Source: Alectoria sarmentosa
Lineage: Eukaryota; Ascomycota; Lecanoromycetes; Lecanorales; Parmeliaceae
Direction: 5' to 3'
NCBI GenBank assembly: GCA_009733775.1
Contig: WOGZ01000020.1
Coordinates: forward strand, 1-64,000
Length of the DNA: 64,000 bases
A program made the position numbers and the translations under genes. Under the pieces are notes generated by a model. That model worked only from the letters and a program-made list of their open reading frames with translations, had not been told where the DNA came from and did no database searches. This document shows, one piece after another, positions 33,910-44,547 of the stretch (within the stretch, counting starts at the first letter, position 1; the number at the start of each line of letters is the position of its first letter).

Positions 33910-36498
33910 ATGAAACCAATCGGTCCTCGTCAGCAATTTAGTTTTGAATCTGTATTAATTTGTGTTGAAGATCTCCAGCATCTGAATACTGAAAGTGCAT
34001 TCGATGGACTTGAAGAAGGTGAAAAGCGATGGCAACTCAAAGAGTTCTGCACCAAATTGATTCTTGCGGTCAAACATCCTTCGGAACACCTGCGGCAACT
34101 GGACGCCCATTTCTCGCAATTACTTCCTGGTGCTCTCAAGCAGCACCCAGGCTTGGTATCTCCGGATCACATCACAGGTGGCGATAGCCGGACCAACAAA
34201 GCAAAGAGTCTGCTGGCTCGCTTTCCGAAGGTGCCTCAAAGGCTGTTCACGTTACCTTTGAATAACTCAAGACTCATCGCGAAGCGTGGTACCATCTGGG
34301 ATGGGATCAAAGACGGACGGTGGGCGAAGAAGTACCTGGTCCCAGAGGCACGTTCCCTCTTTGCACTGGCCTACCAGGACGATGCAGAATCTGTCATGCA
34401 GCTCATGACAGACATGCAAAATAATGCGTGGGACAACCTGTTCGTAACATCGTTCATCGACACAAACAACAGTGTCTTCCTCTTGAAAGTAGCCGAGTTA
34501 GGTCATCGGCCAGATCTCGACTTTGCGCGAAGTTTTTGGCGCTATGTCAAAACACTAGGGGAGCTCGTTGACGAGTATGATGGCTTGGTTGACTCTGCCA
34601 AATTCGGGCTCAAAGAGCCTTTTGAAGATCCTGCCCCATCAGTCCAAGCGCTGAAAGCAGCACTTTTCCCACATGAGGCCGATGATCATGAGCAGAGCCT
34701 TAGCGTCTTGAAAGCCTTTCTGTGGTCGGCATGGCAGCGCTCTATAACGCTCTACTTCCACTACGTGATTGGGGTTCAATTATGGTTGGGATTCTCGTCT
34801 ACGTGGAGTTCGCTATTGGCTGTAAGAGGTGTGCGCCGACTCATTGACCTTGATGCAGAAGACTATCGCGGCGACAGTACCCAGTATCTTTGCAATTGGG
34901 CTTTTGAGCTTCTGAGGACAAACAGGACCTCACTCGCACTCGATTTTCGGCGTATGATCCATCTATTTGATAATCATTTCCAAGGGCTAGAGGGACGCTG
35001 TATCAAAGGTTCCGAATTGGCATGCAAAGGTGACTTGCCGGAATCTTGTCAAAGATTTACGAGTGCGGAGGCAAAGTCTCAGTGTTTGCATGCTACCAAT
35101 TGTGATGGAAGCTGTGCTAGAATTCGATGGAGCGAAACTTCCTACAGGCAATGTGAGAGTCCGCGAGCAGTCATGATTAATGAAGATGATGACTTCCTCA
35201 GCTATTGCAAAGCCTCGTCAAGCACCATGGCTATCTCTCACGTTTGGAGCCATGGGCAGGGTGGCAGGCCCGAAGACGGCATCAACCTCTGTCTTCACAA
35301 GCGATACTGCCACCTTGCCAAATCTTTTAGTTGCGCTTCCTATTGGATAGATTCCGCCTGTATACCAGATGACCATCAGCTGCGAAAAGAGGCAATAATG
35401 ACAATCAACAGTATATTCAGTGACAGCAAAGTCACTTTGATCAGCGACAAGGACTTACAATCGAAATCCGTGTCATCTCGGTCTATGGAGGACCTCGAGA
35501 CCTTGTTGTCGATTTTGCTGGTCTGCGATTGGGGTGTAAGAGCTTGGACTATGCTGGAAGCTATCCGTGCGAATAAGTCCATTCATATTCTATGTGCGGG
35601 AGATCAGACAATTCGGTTGGTGGATCTACTACGAACGGTCCACGATGAAGGTGCTGTTGATTTAGCTGTTCTCCTAGGAAGCGCACAACATCTGCTACCT
35701 TCGGCCGATTCAGTCTCCGCGAAGCCGATTGAAGAAGTTGGCCACCTTCTCAGTCAACGACACGCATCCCGGAACAATGATGAGATCACAATTTGGGGCT
35801 TGTTGAGCAAGCTCAAAGCTCCTAAAAATGTACTACAATTCTGGGAAGCTAGTGAGCAGGTCAACACAGCGTTCCTTATGTCTAGCGCTCCACGTGTCAA
35901 GGGGATTTATGGCTACGGATGGGCCCCTCTAACCCCCTACATCCGACCCCAGCGCCGAGAGGTGCAGTTGGATGAGAGCGGATTGCAAGTCTACAGCGTA
36001 CGCTATCCCTCATACGATGGTCGTGGAAGCCTCAATGCTCGTATCACACCTCAAGGTCTTTGGAGCTTGTGGCTTGTGCATGACCTCGACCAGGGCACTA
36101 TCTCCGAACTTTGTGACACATGCGTCGAAGAGATGATCCCAACTCAGTGGACTGACCGAGATATCGAAGAGCCTCTCATTGACGGGGACTATGAAACGGA
36201 CTCGAAGATTTTTGAGCGCCCAGATTATGCCAACGCCTGTAAAGCTCTCAAGGCATTATCTTCCACGCCAGATTCCAAGGTCAGAATCATCAGACCTCTT
36301 TCAAGGGAAGGCACCGATCCATATTTAGGCAACGTTGCCCGAGGAGAGGATTTCATTATCCTGGTCGCCATTTGCGTCAGCAACAATTTCAAGGCCCTTG
36401 GGCATAGAGAATTCGATGAGTGGCAGTGGAAAGGGGTCTATGAATGGATAGATGACACTCACCCCGACTGGACAGTCAATGATATGCTGATCGTCTGA
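33910..36498 (+). CDS. HET-domain-like protein 2 (tandem paralogue)
   Basis: Single exon, 862 aa from the first in-frame ATG; the open frame extends upstream without another ATG, so a missed 5' exon is possible. The HET-like block starts at residue 440 (AISHVWSHGQGGRP), with IDSACIPDDH and INSIFSDSKV. The Cys/His module has the same spacing as in paralogue 1, although the residues between ligands differ (GRCIKGSELACKGDLPESC). The shared C-terminal block reads FLMSSAPRVKGIYGYGWAPL. The C-terminus is longer than in paralogue 1, with an acidic insert (about residues 735-770). It ends 84 bp from the convergent membrane protein gene. The divergence outside the conserved blocks suggests an old duplication rather than a recent one. 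Confidence 0.82.
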   Translation: MKPIGPRQQFSFESVLICVEDLQHLNTESAFDGLEEGEKRWQLKEFCTKLILAVKHPSEHLRQLDAHFSQLLPGALKQHPGLVSPDHITGGDSRTNKAKSLLARFPKVPQRLFTLPLNNSRLIAKRGTIWDGIKDGRWAKKYLVPEARSLFALAYQDDAESVMQLMTDMQNNAWDNLFVTSFIDTNNSVFLLKVAELGHRPDLDFARSFWRYVKTLGELVDEYDGLVDSAKFGLKEPFEDPAPSVQALKAALFPHEADDHEQSLSVLKAFLWSAWQRSITLYFHYVIGVQLWLGFSSTWSSLLAVRGVRRLIDLDAEDYRGDSTQYLCNWAFELLRTNRTSLALDFRRMIHLFDNHFQGLEGRCIKGSELACKGDLPESCQRFTSAEAKSQCLHATNCDGSCARIRWSETSYRQCESPRAVMINEDDDFLSYCKASSSTMAISHVWSHGQGGRPEDGINLCLHKRYCHLAKSFSCASYWIDSACIPDDHQLRKEAIMTINSIFSDSKVTLISDKDLQSKSVSSRSMEDLETLLSILLVCDWGVRAWTMLEAIRANKSIHILCAGDQTIRLVDLLRTVHDEGAVDLAVLLGSAQHLLPSADSVSAKPIEEVGHLLSQRHASRNNDEITIWGLLSKLKAPKNVLQFWEASEQVNTAFLMSSAPRVKGIYGYGWAPLTPYIRPQRREVQLDESGLQVYSVRYPSYDGRGSLNARITPQGLWSLWLVHDLDQGTISELCDTCVEEMIPTQWTDRDIEEPLIDGDYETDSKIFERPDYANACKALKALSSTPDSKVRIIRPLSREGTDPYLGNVARGEDFIILVAICVSNNFKALGHREFDEWQWKGVYEWIDDTHPDWTVNDMLIV

Positions 36499-36582
36499 CA
36501 CTTGCTGAGCTAAGTCTAGTCAAAAATATGCTGCATGAAGTGTCTGAATATTGCTGAGGCCTTCGCAACTCCTTTTGGCACC

Positions 36583-37971
36583 CTAAGAACTTTCTTTCAC
36601 ATAGAGGCTCTCCGTTGCCTTTCCCTGGCTCAACTTGCATCGAATCAACCTTGCAGCCTCAATCGTCAGCTGGGTATTCAGTAGTACCCATGATCTATCC
36701 GAGGAACTTAGTCTCTGCAGATCAAGATCTAATCGACTTCTCATATCTGCAGAACGTTTCAACTCGTCCAGCCATACATTGATACGTGGACAAGGTGCAA
36801 TAAGTGTTTCCATCCACGCAGCATCGCGAGCTTGACTGAGTGTGTGGATTGCTCCGATCATCGGGGTACGGCCACTGAATGTGAAGGTGTGTGCATCGAC
36901 AGACACTTTCTCGGCCTCAAGCCATTGCCTTGCCATCTTGTGACCGCCAAACAGATACTGGAAACCATGGTTGACTATCAAAAGTACCACAAGGCAAACG
37001 CCATCAACACCTTTTTGGGCAGCGACAAAGGTCATGGCTAGCAACTGAAGGCCATGTGCCAGGCGAAAATAAGTCATCTGTAGTCGAGTTGCCGATGGGA
37101 TTGCGAGCATTGTTTTGTTCAACAACCAATCTATCACGCCGCGGTCTCCCATGTACAGGTACCATGTCTGCGCATTTTCGTGGACCGCGCTCAGCATACA
37201 GGCGTCATGGTTCTCGTTACTCATCAGGTAACCGGACGGTCTCTTGACACAGAGGAACCTGCAGACAAGCTTGGATACTAGGCCATTTACTACGATCGCG
37301 GCGCTACCATAGGCCCCAAGCAAGCAAAGAAGTACCACAAGCCCAATCAAGATGAAATGATAGGCTATCTTTCCAGTACGAGACAAGATAAGAAGCAGTA
37401 GCGTTCCTCGGATGGTACGAGTGTGGTTGATGCGGCTCATACGGACGATATGGAGTTCTTGAGGACGGCGGAAGCAGGGTGCCATGCCAACTTTGCTCTG
37501 GACAAATGGTGCCGCGTTAGCAGCAGGTGCTGCACCAGGAGGATGACCTGGCTGGGCCAAGGTCTTTTCGGGCATTTGCGTTGCCGGGTGGTGCTTACGC
37601 AGCGCGTAATCGGTGATGATCGATATTGCCGATCCATTGGCACGTGTGAAGATGCTGCCCCAATTGACGTCCCAAACTCTGTGGGCTGATTCGCTGTTGG
37701 CATTTGCTCTGTCCAAAAAGTGTGGTCCATCTTGAAGCAATCTCCTCAATCCGTCCAGATAACCGAGCTTGGGAAACAATCCGACCGTGAGGTGACCTGC
37801 AAGAGCGAGTTCGCCAACCACCTGGTGCTCTTCGCCATGGTTCGCTAGATGAGAGACGAGGGGAAACAAGGCTGACCATTCGGTGATGATGGACGGGATA
37901 TTAGATATGGAAAGGAAGGCTCTCAGGCCCAAGGTTCCGAAGTCGGTTGAATACGCCGACGTGGCCGACAT
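36583..37971 (-). CDS. Membrane protein of a fungal family, next to HET-like genes
   Basis: Single exon, 462 aa, from an ATG. The N-terminal half is soluble and includes an Ala/Pro-rich stretch (PGHPPGAAPAANAAPF). Two hydrophobic clusters follow: GTLLLLILS...YHFILIGLVVLLCLLGAYGSAAIVVNGLV (about residues 200-250) and LQLLAMTFVAAQKGVDGVCLVVLLIV (about 315-345). Between them is a conserved-looking segment, HENAQTWYLYMGDRGVIDWLLNKTML. I have met this segment in uncharacterised fungal membrane proteins, but know no function. It converges on HET-like gene 2 with an 84-bp gap and, like the HET genes, lacks introns. Confidence 0.72.
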   Translation of the reverse strand: MSATSAYSTDFGTLGLRAFLSISNIPSIITEWSALFPLVSHLANHGEEHQVVGELALAGHLTVGLFPKLGYLDGLRRLLQDGPHFLDRANANSESAHRVWDVNWGSIFTRANGSAISIITDYALRKHHPATQMPEKTLAQPGHPPGAAPAANAAPFVQSKVGMAPCFRRPQELHIVRMSRINHTRTIRGTLLLLILSRTGKIAYHFILIGLVVLLCLLGAYGSAAIVVNGLVSKLVCRFLCVKRPSGYLMSNENHDACMLSAVHENAQTWYLYMGDRGVIDWLLNKTMLAIPSATRLQMTYFRLAHGLQLLAMTFVAAQKGVDGVCLVVLLIVNHGFQYLFGGHKMARQWLEAEKVSVDAHTFTFSGRTPMIGAIHTLSQARDAAWMETLIAPCPRINVWLDELKRSADMRSRLDLDLQRLSSSDRSWVLLNTQLTIEAARLIRCKLSQGKATESLYVKESS

Positions 37972-39291
37972 GGAGTGTTGTGGGATAATCTCAGTAAAGC
38001 AAAAGCCGCGCTCATTACTCGATTGGCCGTCTCTCTTCTTATAGGGAAAGCCTGTGTGAGCACAGTCATGGCATGCATTCCTGCCTAACTACTCGTGGCC
38101 CCTGCCGTGACATTACAGCGTAGCTGCGCATTGTTGCCGTTCAAGTTTGAACACCAGCCCCCATGGACTGCACTGCCACTCGTGCGCGGAATCGCCGCTG
38201 AGCAAGGGCGTTTTTCATTTCTTGGCACTCGGTTCCATCGCGCGCGCAGCGAGATTGATCCAAATCTTCTCTCACTCTATCAAATATCGAATTGTAAGTC
38301 ATACTACAAGAAGTCTAAAAAGAACAGAATCGCAAGAACAGGAACTTTGACTTCTCCGGACTACTGTTTTGCCTGGAAGGATTCGGTTCAATCATGCAGA
38401 TCAAAGTGGCTGTGTTTTGGAAGAAGACTCTGCAGTGCAGTAATCAATAGGTGATTGCATAACCCAGCCATTTTTTCAAACCAAGGTTTTTTTATATATA
38501 TATTGACAGCGCTGAGATCGTACCGATCAGGCGCCTTGTACACAGGCAGACATCGCCGTCATTCGATTTATATCCGATTTTCGCGACGATGCCCACCCCA
38601 CTCACTGCCAAGGGGTTTTGCACACGCTAAAACCGGCAGGATCTAGGAACCTATGTACAGTAAAAGAGGTGTGCGAGGCAGTGCCAGGGACTGATTGACA
38701 TTTGGGGGTTTTTTTCCAGGCAACAAGGCGGAAATTCCTACCTTTTTTTTCTTTTTTTTCCTCCGCTTCACATCCTTCCGAATCGTAGACCACATTCACA
38801 GGACTGTTGAACATGGTGAATGAAGAAAGGGGAGCAAGTGGGTACGCTCCGGTTTTTTTTATATTCCGACGATGCTCGATGATCGACTGTTTGATATATA
38901 TCGGCCGGTTTCCATCAAAATGATGATCCAATTGTCAACAATTCTCCAACCCAATTTTGCCTCGGCGAATTGAGACCTAGCATGGCCGCGGTGCCGTTTC
39001 CGGCTGCGCCGAGAGACTGGCGCTCGCCCTAAACTACTCTAGGCCTCATAGGGGCTGCTACTTGTGAGAGCAATACGTCAATCCCTATGAGAACAAAAGT
39101 TGACCTCTTGCCTCCTCACAAGGACGTGGTTTTTCCAGGAAAGAAGCATCGCTCGAACATCTTCATTTGCACCAGATCTATGAACAAGTGGCCCTTTGTA
39201 CGGATATAAAGAAGACAGCTGTGGAGCTAGAGGCTCGGACTCGCCACATTCGTCTACCCAATCTGACATTTCATTCGCTTCATCCCTAACC
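37972..39291. other. Intergenic, nothing supported
   Basis: About 1.3 kb with several T-runs (38485-38500, 38709-38716, 38740-38760, 38852-38860) and no frame of gene-like quality. It contains the promoter side of the membrane protein gene and the 3' side of the TOS1-like gene. Confidence 0.5.
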
Positions 39292-39300
39292 CTAACCCTC
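39284..39300. repeat. Short interstitial telomere-like motif at the TOS1-like stop codon
   Basis: CCCTAACCCTAACCCTC on this strand, equal to GGGTTAGGGTTAGGG on the other. The canonical fungal telomere repeat is TTAGGG. Its first TTAG supplies the TAG stop of the TOS1-like gene. It is only about two and a half units long. Confidence 0.6.
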
Positions 39301-41225
39301 CATCTTGAACACGCTTCCTTGCTCGTTGATCCACCCATTCACTACGTCCTCACTCAGAATCCTATCAAATGACTGGCTTTCGCCCAGGACTCTGATGGCA
39401 GCGACCTCATGCTCCCCTGCGATCACCACTGCTGCCGTGATGCTTGCACCCGTGGGGCGCTGAAACCAATCGCTGCTTCCTCCGGCCGGCGCCATGTGCA
39501 CTAGCACATTTCCGAGTCAGCATTTCCATTTGAGGATGAAAATTGGAGTAACGAGACATATGTGGGGAGTATATTCGGTAGTCAAAGGGGTATTTTGCTC
39601 CTACACATGACTAGCGACTCAGAAAGCAGTCTCAAACAGGAAGTGATAACCCCGAAAAGTGCCTTACATGTCGATTTGCAGCGAAGGTTTCCAGAGTCGA
39701 GAACCTCGAAAAGGTCGAATTCGCCACATCCGGATGTCCAGCTGTGGATAATGGAGGAGTCAGTATGTTTTGTTTGGGGCAATTGACTCGAGTAACATGG
39801 TGCTTTTGGAAGATCAAGTGGGGTTCTTGCTCTAGAGATAGATAGGGCTTACGACCCATGTTGCGGTACAAAAATTGAAGAGGTTGCCGTGAACAAACGT
39901 ACCATGAGCACTCGGCGTTGGTACCGTATTGCGACGTCAGAGGTATCTGCGCGTTGAGAAGCCAAATGGCCGGCATGTCGCCGTTGAAGGTGGTGGAATT
40001 TGTGAGAGGCATGGAGAACTCGAGAAGAAAGACCTTCTGGGCGCCTGAGAAGCCATCTGGTCGCTCTCGAATTAGCAGCCGAGAGAGGAGAGACAGGGAA
40101 GGCGCGACCTACGGTATGCAACGCCTCCAGGGCGCGTGTACCCACAGCTTCCGGCATCACAGCTTTGGTCGGTCATGATGATCACTTCGGTGTCGTCTTC
40201 AATCATGGCATTTGAGAGTATCTGAGGCGAGGCGGCGCCAGATTGGCCGTTTGATGAGGCGTATGAAAGGGACGTTCCAAAGCTGTTGCGGTCGTTAGCA
40301 TTCCAATTCCTCTTCATCATGGTTGAGGTTTCCTAACGCAGGTCCTCCAGCACTCGTCCCAGGAATCCCGTCCGTGCCGCCAAAGTGATTCAGAAATGTG
40401 AGACCGTCCGCTGTGCCGCTTGCTGCGTTGTAGTAAGCTTGGCGAGTCCAACCCTCACTAGTCGCTTGTGGATAAGCTGTGCTGGTCAGGCTGAAAGGTG
40501 ACGAGGTCGTTGTAGCTGCTGAAGTAGAGCTCTGAGAAGTCATATCCGCGCCTTCAGTCACATCAGTGTCAGAAGTCGAAGCATTCGTGTCATCAGCAGC
40601 TCCCAATACAGGCGCGTCTTTAGCGACGCCAGGTCCAGCATAAACGTTCGTCCAGGAAACAAGCACGCCATCAATCGTAGCGGAAACCAAATCGCCAACC
40701 CCTCGCTTCGGGAGCTGGGGTTCGTCGATTTCTTCGACCTTGCCGTGGCGACTGTGAAGGTACTGATGCCCACGGTAATGGTGCACTGCTGAGGCTGCAT
40801 GCCGTCGATAGTGGCTATTTGATTTGGTGCTTCGCTTCTCTTTGGCAATGGTTGTGGGTACATAGACGGCGACTTGCTTCAGCCAAGTGGGGCCGCGGAT
40901 ATGCAAAGAGAGCTTACGGAAACGTCTGATTAGCAAAACACCATCAAAATGTTCACACTTGCGGGTTTTAAACCTCTTCGTTCAAAGGAGACAGTGAGCC
41001 ACTGTAATTATACCGCTCACTGCTGCAGATACCACTATCCGCGTCCATGTCCGTGATCTTGTCATAGGAACCGAAGCCCGGGAAGTCCATGTACGTGACG
41101 GCTGTCACCTCGGAGCAATACCAGTTTCCATTGATCTCTTGGGCCGTGCCCACTGCGCATGCTTGGGCTGTTACCCCGTTGAAGAAAAGAAGTGAGGGGA
41201 TAGTAACCGCTGGAAAGGTACGCAT
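39292..41225 (-). CDS. TOS1: TOS1-like cell-wall glycosidase
   Basis: Six exons: 41225-40974, 40912-40338, 40282-40113, 40056-39903, 39741-39668 and 39500-39292. All phases agree, giving 477 aa. The signal peptide (MRTFPAVTIPSLLFFNGVTA) is followed by a DUF2403-like domain (YNYSGSLSPLNE, LSLHIRGPTWLKQVAVY), a Ser/Thr-rich linker and a DUF2401 domain. The last holds YYNAASGTADGLTFLNHFGG, FGTSLSYASSNG, LLEFSMPL, DMPAIWLLNAQIP and CWTSGCGEFDLFEVLDSGN. The EFDLFE signature (residues 391-396) matches the GH16-type ExDxxE acid pair. Yeast relatives TOS1 and YJL171C are secreted wall proteins, and the DUF2401 region is treated as a putative glucan hydrolase. Intron 1 ends with an unusual GTAAG acceptor, chosen because it restores NEELSLH. 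Confidence 0.9.
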
Positions 41226-42637
41226 TTTGTCGAAGAATATAAGAAGAACAAGTGAGTGCGATGGGATCGATGCCTTTGTAATGACTGTGGGAAAGTGTAG
41301 TGTAGGGTAGGGTCGAAATGTGATGTGGGCTTCATATGGGTACTTAGTGTGTCTCTATTTACACGCGTCTTCGGGTACCTGCATTTTTGTCGATCAATGG
41401 AACGCTAGCCTTTTTGATCAACACATCATGGTTATGCATCCCGACAATTGGTCCACATGCTGGGCGAGCAGCCGGATAAGGTGTCCAGACCGGTGGCTCA
41501 GGAATATAGACACACCCCCTTTTAAGCATTGCGATATTGTAATAAGAGGCACTGACGGCAGCTTAAAGGCTTCTTACCGCACAAGTGATCCACTCAAAGG
41601 GCCAGACTTGGACTTCCTTCACCAAAAATGCACACGTGGGTTGAACATATACCCACACAAAAGACCAATACTCCGGGAAAGGGACCAAGAATGATCTCCA
41701 ACCTCAGTAGCTAAACACATCACCGAGAACCAGCACCTGGTCAAACTCCCCAGCACCGACAAAGCATCACACCAACTGATATCACCAAACCAAGCACTCG
41801 TCCAGCACCATTGACCGCAATCATCTCCCTCAAACCCCTTCCATCTCATGCCAGCATCCCAACAAGTTCTCCGAATCTCATCAGCGGAGATCACAGCATA
41901 AGATACAACAACGATTCTATTAAGATCCTCCCATAAGCAAAACACTGCGTCACACCAACCAAAGAAAACCCCCCCTCTCTCTCTGACTTTCATCACCGGA
42001 CAACAAACATCCCCCCTTTCCTTTCCTTTCCTTTCCTTTCCTTTCCTTTCCTTTCCTTTCCTTTCCTTTCCTTTCCTTTCCTTTCCTTTCCCTCTATCCG
42101 ACAACCCCCCCCACAACTCCTTCCCTCTCTCTCTCAAACCACTCAACATCCCACATCTCCAAACCCCTCAACTAGCACCCCCATTAGCAATATGTACTCG
42201 TTATCTTACGTTCCAAACAGCCCAAAACGCAGCCACAGCCCACACACGGCATATAAAGATTTTCATTTCCATTTCCATTTCCATTTTCATCCTCCATTTT
42301 CATCCTCATTTTCATTTCTATTTCCATTTCATTTCACTTCAATAAGCTTTTCACAATCTGTATTCTGTAGCTCGAGCTCGAGAGCGAGGTCTTGTTAAAG
42401 TAGAGAGAGAGAGAGAGAGAGAAAGGCAAGGATGGGTCACAAAAAAAAAATCTCCCGGATGGATGGATAGCAGCTTTGGTTCGTTCGCGGCTAGAGAGAC
42501 CTGGATGGATATGGATATGGATATGGATGTGGGTGTCGGTGTGGGTGTCGGTGTGTGGGGATCGATGGCTGATGGAAAAAGGGAATGGGTATGGGGGAAA
42601 TTGAAGTGGAGAGGAGATGCCGAGCTGGTCACGCAAA

Positions 42638-42681
<44 letters not shown>

Positions 42682-43389
42682 GTCATTTTATTTACCTATT
42701 TACTTTGGATGATCGAGCTGTCAAGCAACCAACTCTTCGCCAGCCCATCAATCTCAATCCTTCTTTGTTTGTTTGGCAGCTCGGCCTGCTGGTCAGTTCA
42801 GTTCAGGTCAGGTCCAGGACAAGGACATCCATCCGGTCATCAAAATGGCGTTTTTCTCTTTTTTGTTGTTGTTCTTGATGGTCTCTCAACTCATAGATTG
42901 ATTGATAGATAGATAGATAGATGGATGAATGGAAGTCACAAGTGACAGCGGAGGCTTCAAGCAGGTCACACACAAACACTATACATTATGGGCGCACGGA
43001 GATGCAAAGTAGTAGTATTTTAGACACACACAACGCACCAAGCCAACCGGCTAAATGGACACGGACACCAGAGTTTGCGCCAGCGTACTACTCCACGGAA
43101 CTCTTGGTCGTCACATTTTGAACAAGGCAAGGCCAGGTGTCCATTCAGCCCCCCCTTCCCCCCTGGTGGGGGAGCGGTCGCAATAAGAAAAGTCGAAGAT
43201 ATACATGGCTGTAGATGGCTCGGAGTATATCTCAGGCTCCCCCCCCCTTGGAACGGTAGTCGAAGCAAAATGCAAGCGATGGTGCCCCATGCCCAATAAA
43301 AAATCTAAGGGCTAGTGGTCAGCGAGAGTCACTTCAGTATCTGCGAGACAAGCGACTTACGTCGTAAGAAATTCCTCGTAGCTTGAAGC
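41226..43389. other. Intergenic, microsatellite-rich
   Basis: No gene is supported. It contains an unusual density of simple repeats: (CTTTC)15 at 42016-42090, a TTTCCA-type run at 42261-42292, AG runs at 42402-42422 and 42638-42675, GGATAT and GGGTGT-type runs at 42503-42560, and GATA repeats at 42904-42922. Long frames here, such as the KERKG-repeat frame on the - strand, are by-products of these repeats. Confidence 0.65.
42016..42090. repeat. (CTTTC)15 pentanucleotide microsatellite
   Basis: Fifteen perfect copies of CTTTC, 75 bp, pure pyrimidine on this strand. Perfect mirror-capable pyrimidine tracts of this kind can form triplex DNA and are likely length-polymorphic. Confidence 0.95.
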
Positions 43390-44547
43390 TCAGCCCACGC
43401 TGACTTTGACATGCATTGATCCCGCGGGAGGGTTGGTGTTGCACCCCGTGTCCTCCTGGCCGGGCTTGTAAAAACCACACGCGCTGGCATCACTGACGTC
43501 GAAGCCGTCGACCGTCACGCTGATGCCGCCGCTGTTGACGTAGTTGTTCGCCTCGACGGAATAGTCGTAGCCGCTCCAGGCTCCGTTGTTGGTGTCGGAG
43601 AAATCGGCCTCGCCCCACGGGCAGCTGAACTGGCCGTTTTCGTTCCTGTCGCAGACCCGAGAGAAGGATATCTGACTGTTGGGGGCGACGCCAATGACGG
43701 CCTTGTCGTTGGCCGCCAGATCGAAGAGGAACCAGGCGTTACGGCTCGCGCCGGTCATGGTCCGGCCGGGAGTCTGCCAGTCATCTCCGACTTTGTTCCA
43801 CAGGGCGATGGTGACTGGGCTGCTGGCGGTGAAGGTGATGGAGTAATCGTGGCCGTCGGTGTTGCAATCGCTCAAGGGGAGCAGATTCTGACCGTACGGC
43901 TCGCCAACGTTGCCTCGGTATTCGTCTCCACTGTTTGCTGATGATGTAGCGGCACCATAGGTGCTGTATTTCGGACTATCGGCTGATGTGCAACCACCAG
44001 TGCATTTGCTGCCATCTCCCATGTATACTGCACCAGATCGGCTGGTGTCGCCCTTGGTCCAGACGCTGCTGAGGTCGTTGCAAGTGCCAGACACAGAGCC
44101 AGAGCCGGAAGCCGACCCTGAATTGGAGCTGGAAGCAGAGCCAGTAGATGCTGGGGGGCTCGAAGCGGGTGTACTGGGTGTTGTAGAACCTCCTGCAGAC
44201 CCTGACCCAGCTTCGGGAGCGCTGGCTGGTGCTGGACTGGCCGGTGCTGGACTGGCCGGTGCTGAACTGGCCGGTGCTGGATTGGCTGGTGCTGGGTTTG
44301 CTGGCGCTGGACTGGATGAAGACTGGCTGTTGGGATCGCATTTGCCTCCGGCGCAGATAGACGCCCAATCAAGATTTTGAAAGGTTCCAGGGGCATACAG
44401 GGCCGGGTCGCTGAAATCTGTACGCTTCTGGTGAAGCAAATCGGCAAGGTCTCGCCTGTGCTTATGTAGTTGTTGGTGCGTCGGATGAGCGAGGGCGCAA
44501 TCGAGGCTGAGGGCCGCCAGGACCAAAGCCAGGTATGAAAAATGCAT
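43390..44547 (-). CDS. Secreted Asp f 4-like protein with Pro/Ala repeat linker
   Basis: Single exon, 385 aa. The ATG used gives MHFSYLALVLAALSLDCALA, a clean signal peptide; an upstream TTG in frame was rejected. A basic stretch (HKHRRDLADLLHQKR), possibly a Kex2-type processing site, precedes a WASICAGGKC segment. About eight PAPAN/PAPAS repeats and a Ser/Gly-rich linker follow. The C-terminal domain contains DEYRGNVGEPYGQNLLPLSD, TIALWNKVGDDW, FSCPWGEADFSDTNNGAWSGYDYS and a Cys-containing end. The YRGNVG.PYG.N motif recalls the Asp f 4-like secreted family of Aspergillus. Function in that family is unknown; localisation is probably the wall or medium. Confidence 0.75.
   Translation of the reverse strand: MHFSYLALVLAALSLDCALAHPTHQQLHKHRRDLADLLHQKRTDFSDPALYAPGTFQNLDWASICAGGKCDPNSQSSSSPAPANPAPANPAPASSAPASPAPASPAPASAPEAGSGSAGGSTTPSTPASSPPASTGSASSSNSGSASGSGSVSGTCNDLSSVWTKGDTSRSGAVYMGDGSKCTGGCTSADSPKYSTYGAATSSANSGDEYRGNVGEPYGQNLLPLSDCNTDGHDYSITFTASSPVTIALWNKVGDDWQTPGRTMTGASRNAWFLFDLAANDKAVIGVAPNSQISFSRVCDRNENGQFSCPWGEADFSDTNNGAWSGYDYSVEANNYVNSGGISVTVDGFDVSDASACGFYKPGQEDTGCNTNPPAGSMHVKVSVG

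Noticed and set aside
41619..42149. 176-codon - strand frame with KERKG repeats
   Set aside because: The repeat part is the translation of the CTTTC microsatellite; no start context or domain.
43872..44447. Frames overlapping the Asp f 4-like gene on both strands
   Set aside because: Shadows of its Pro/Ala repeat region; only the chosen frame has a signal peptide and conserved motifs.
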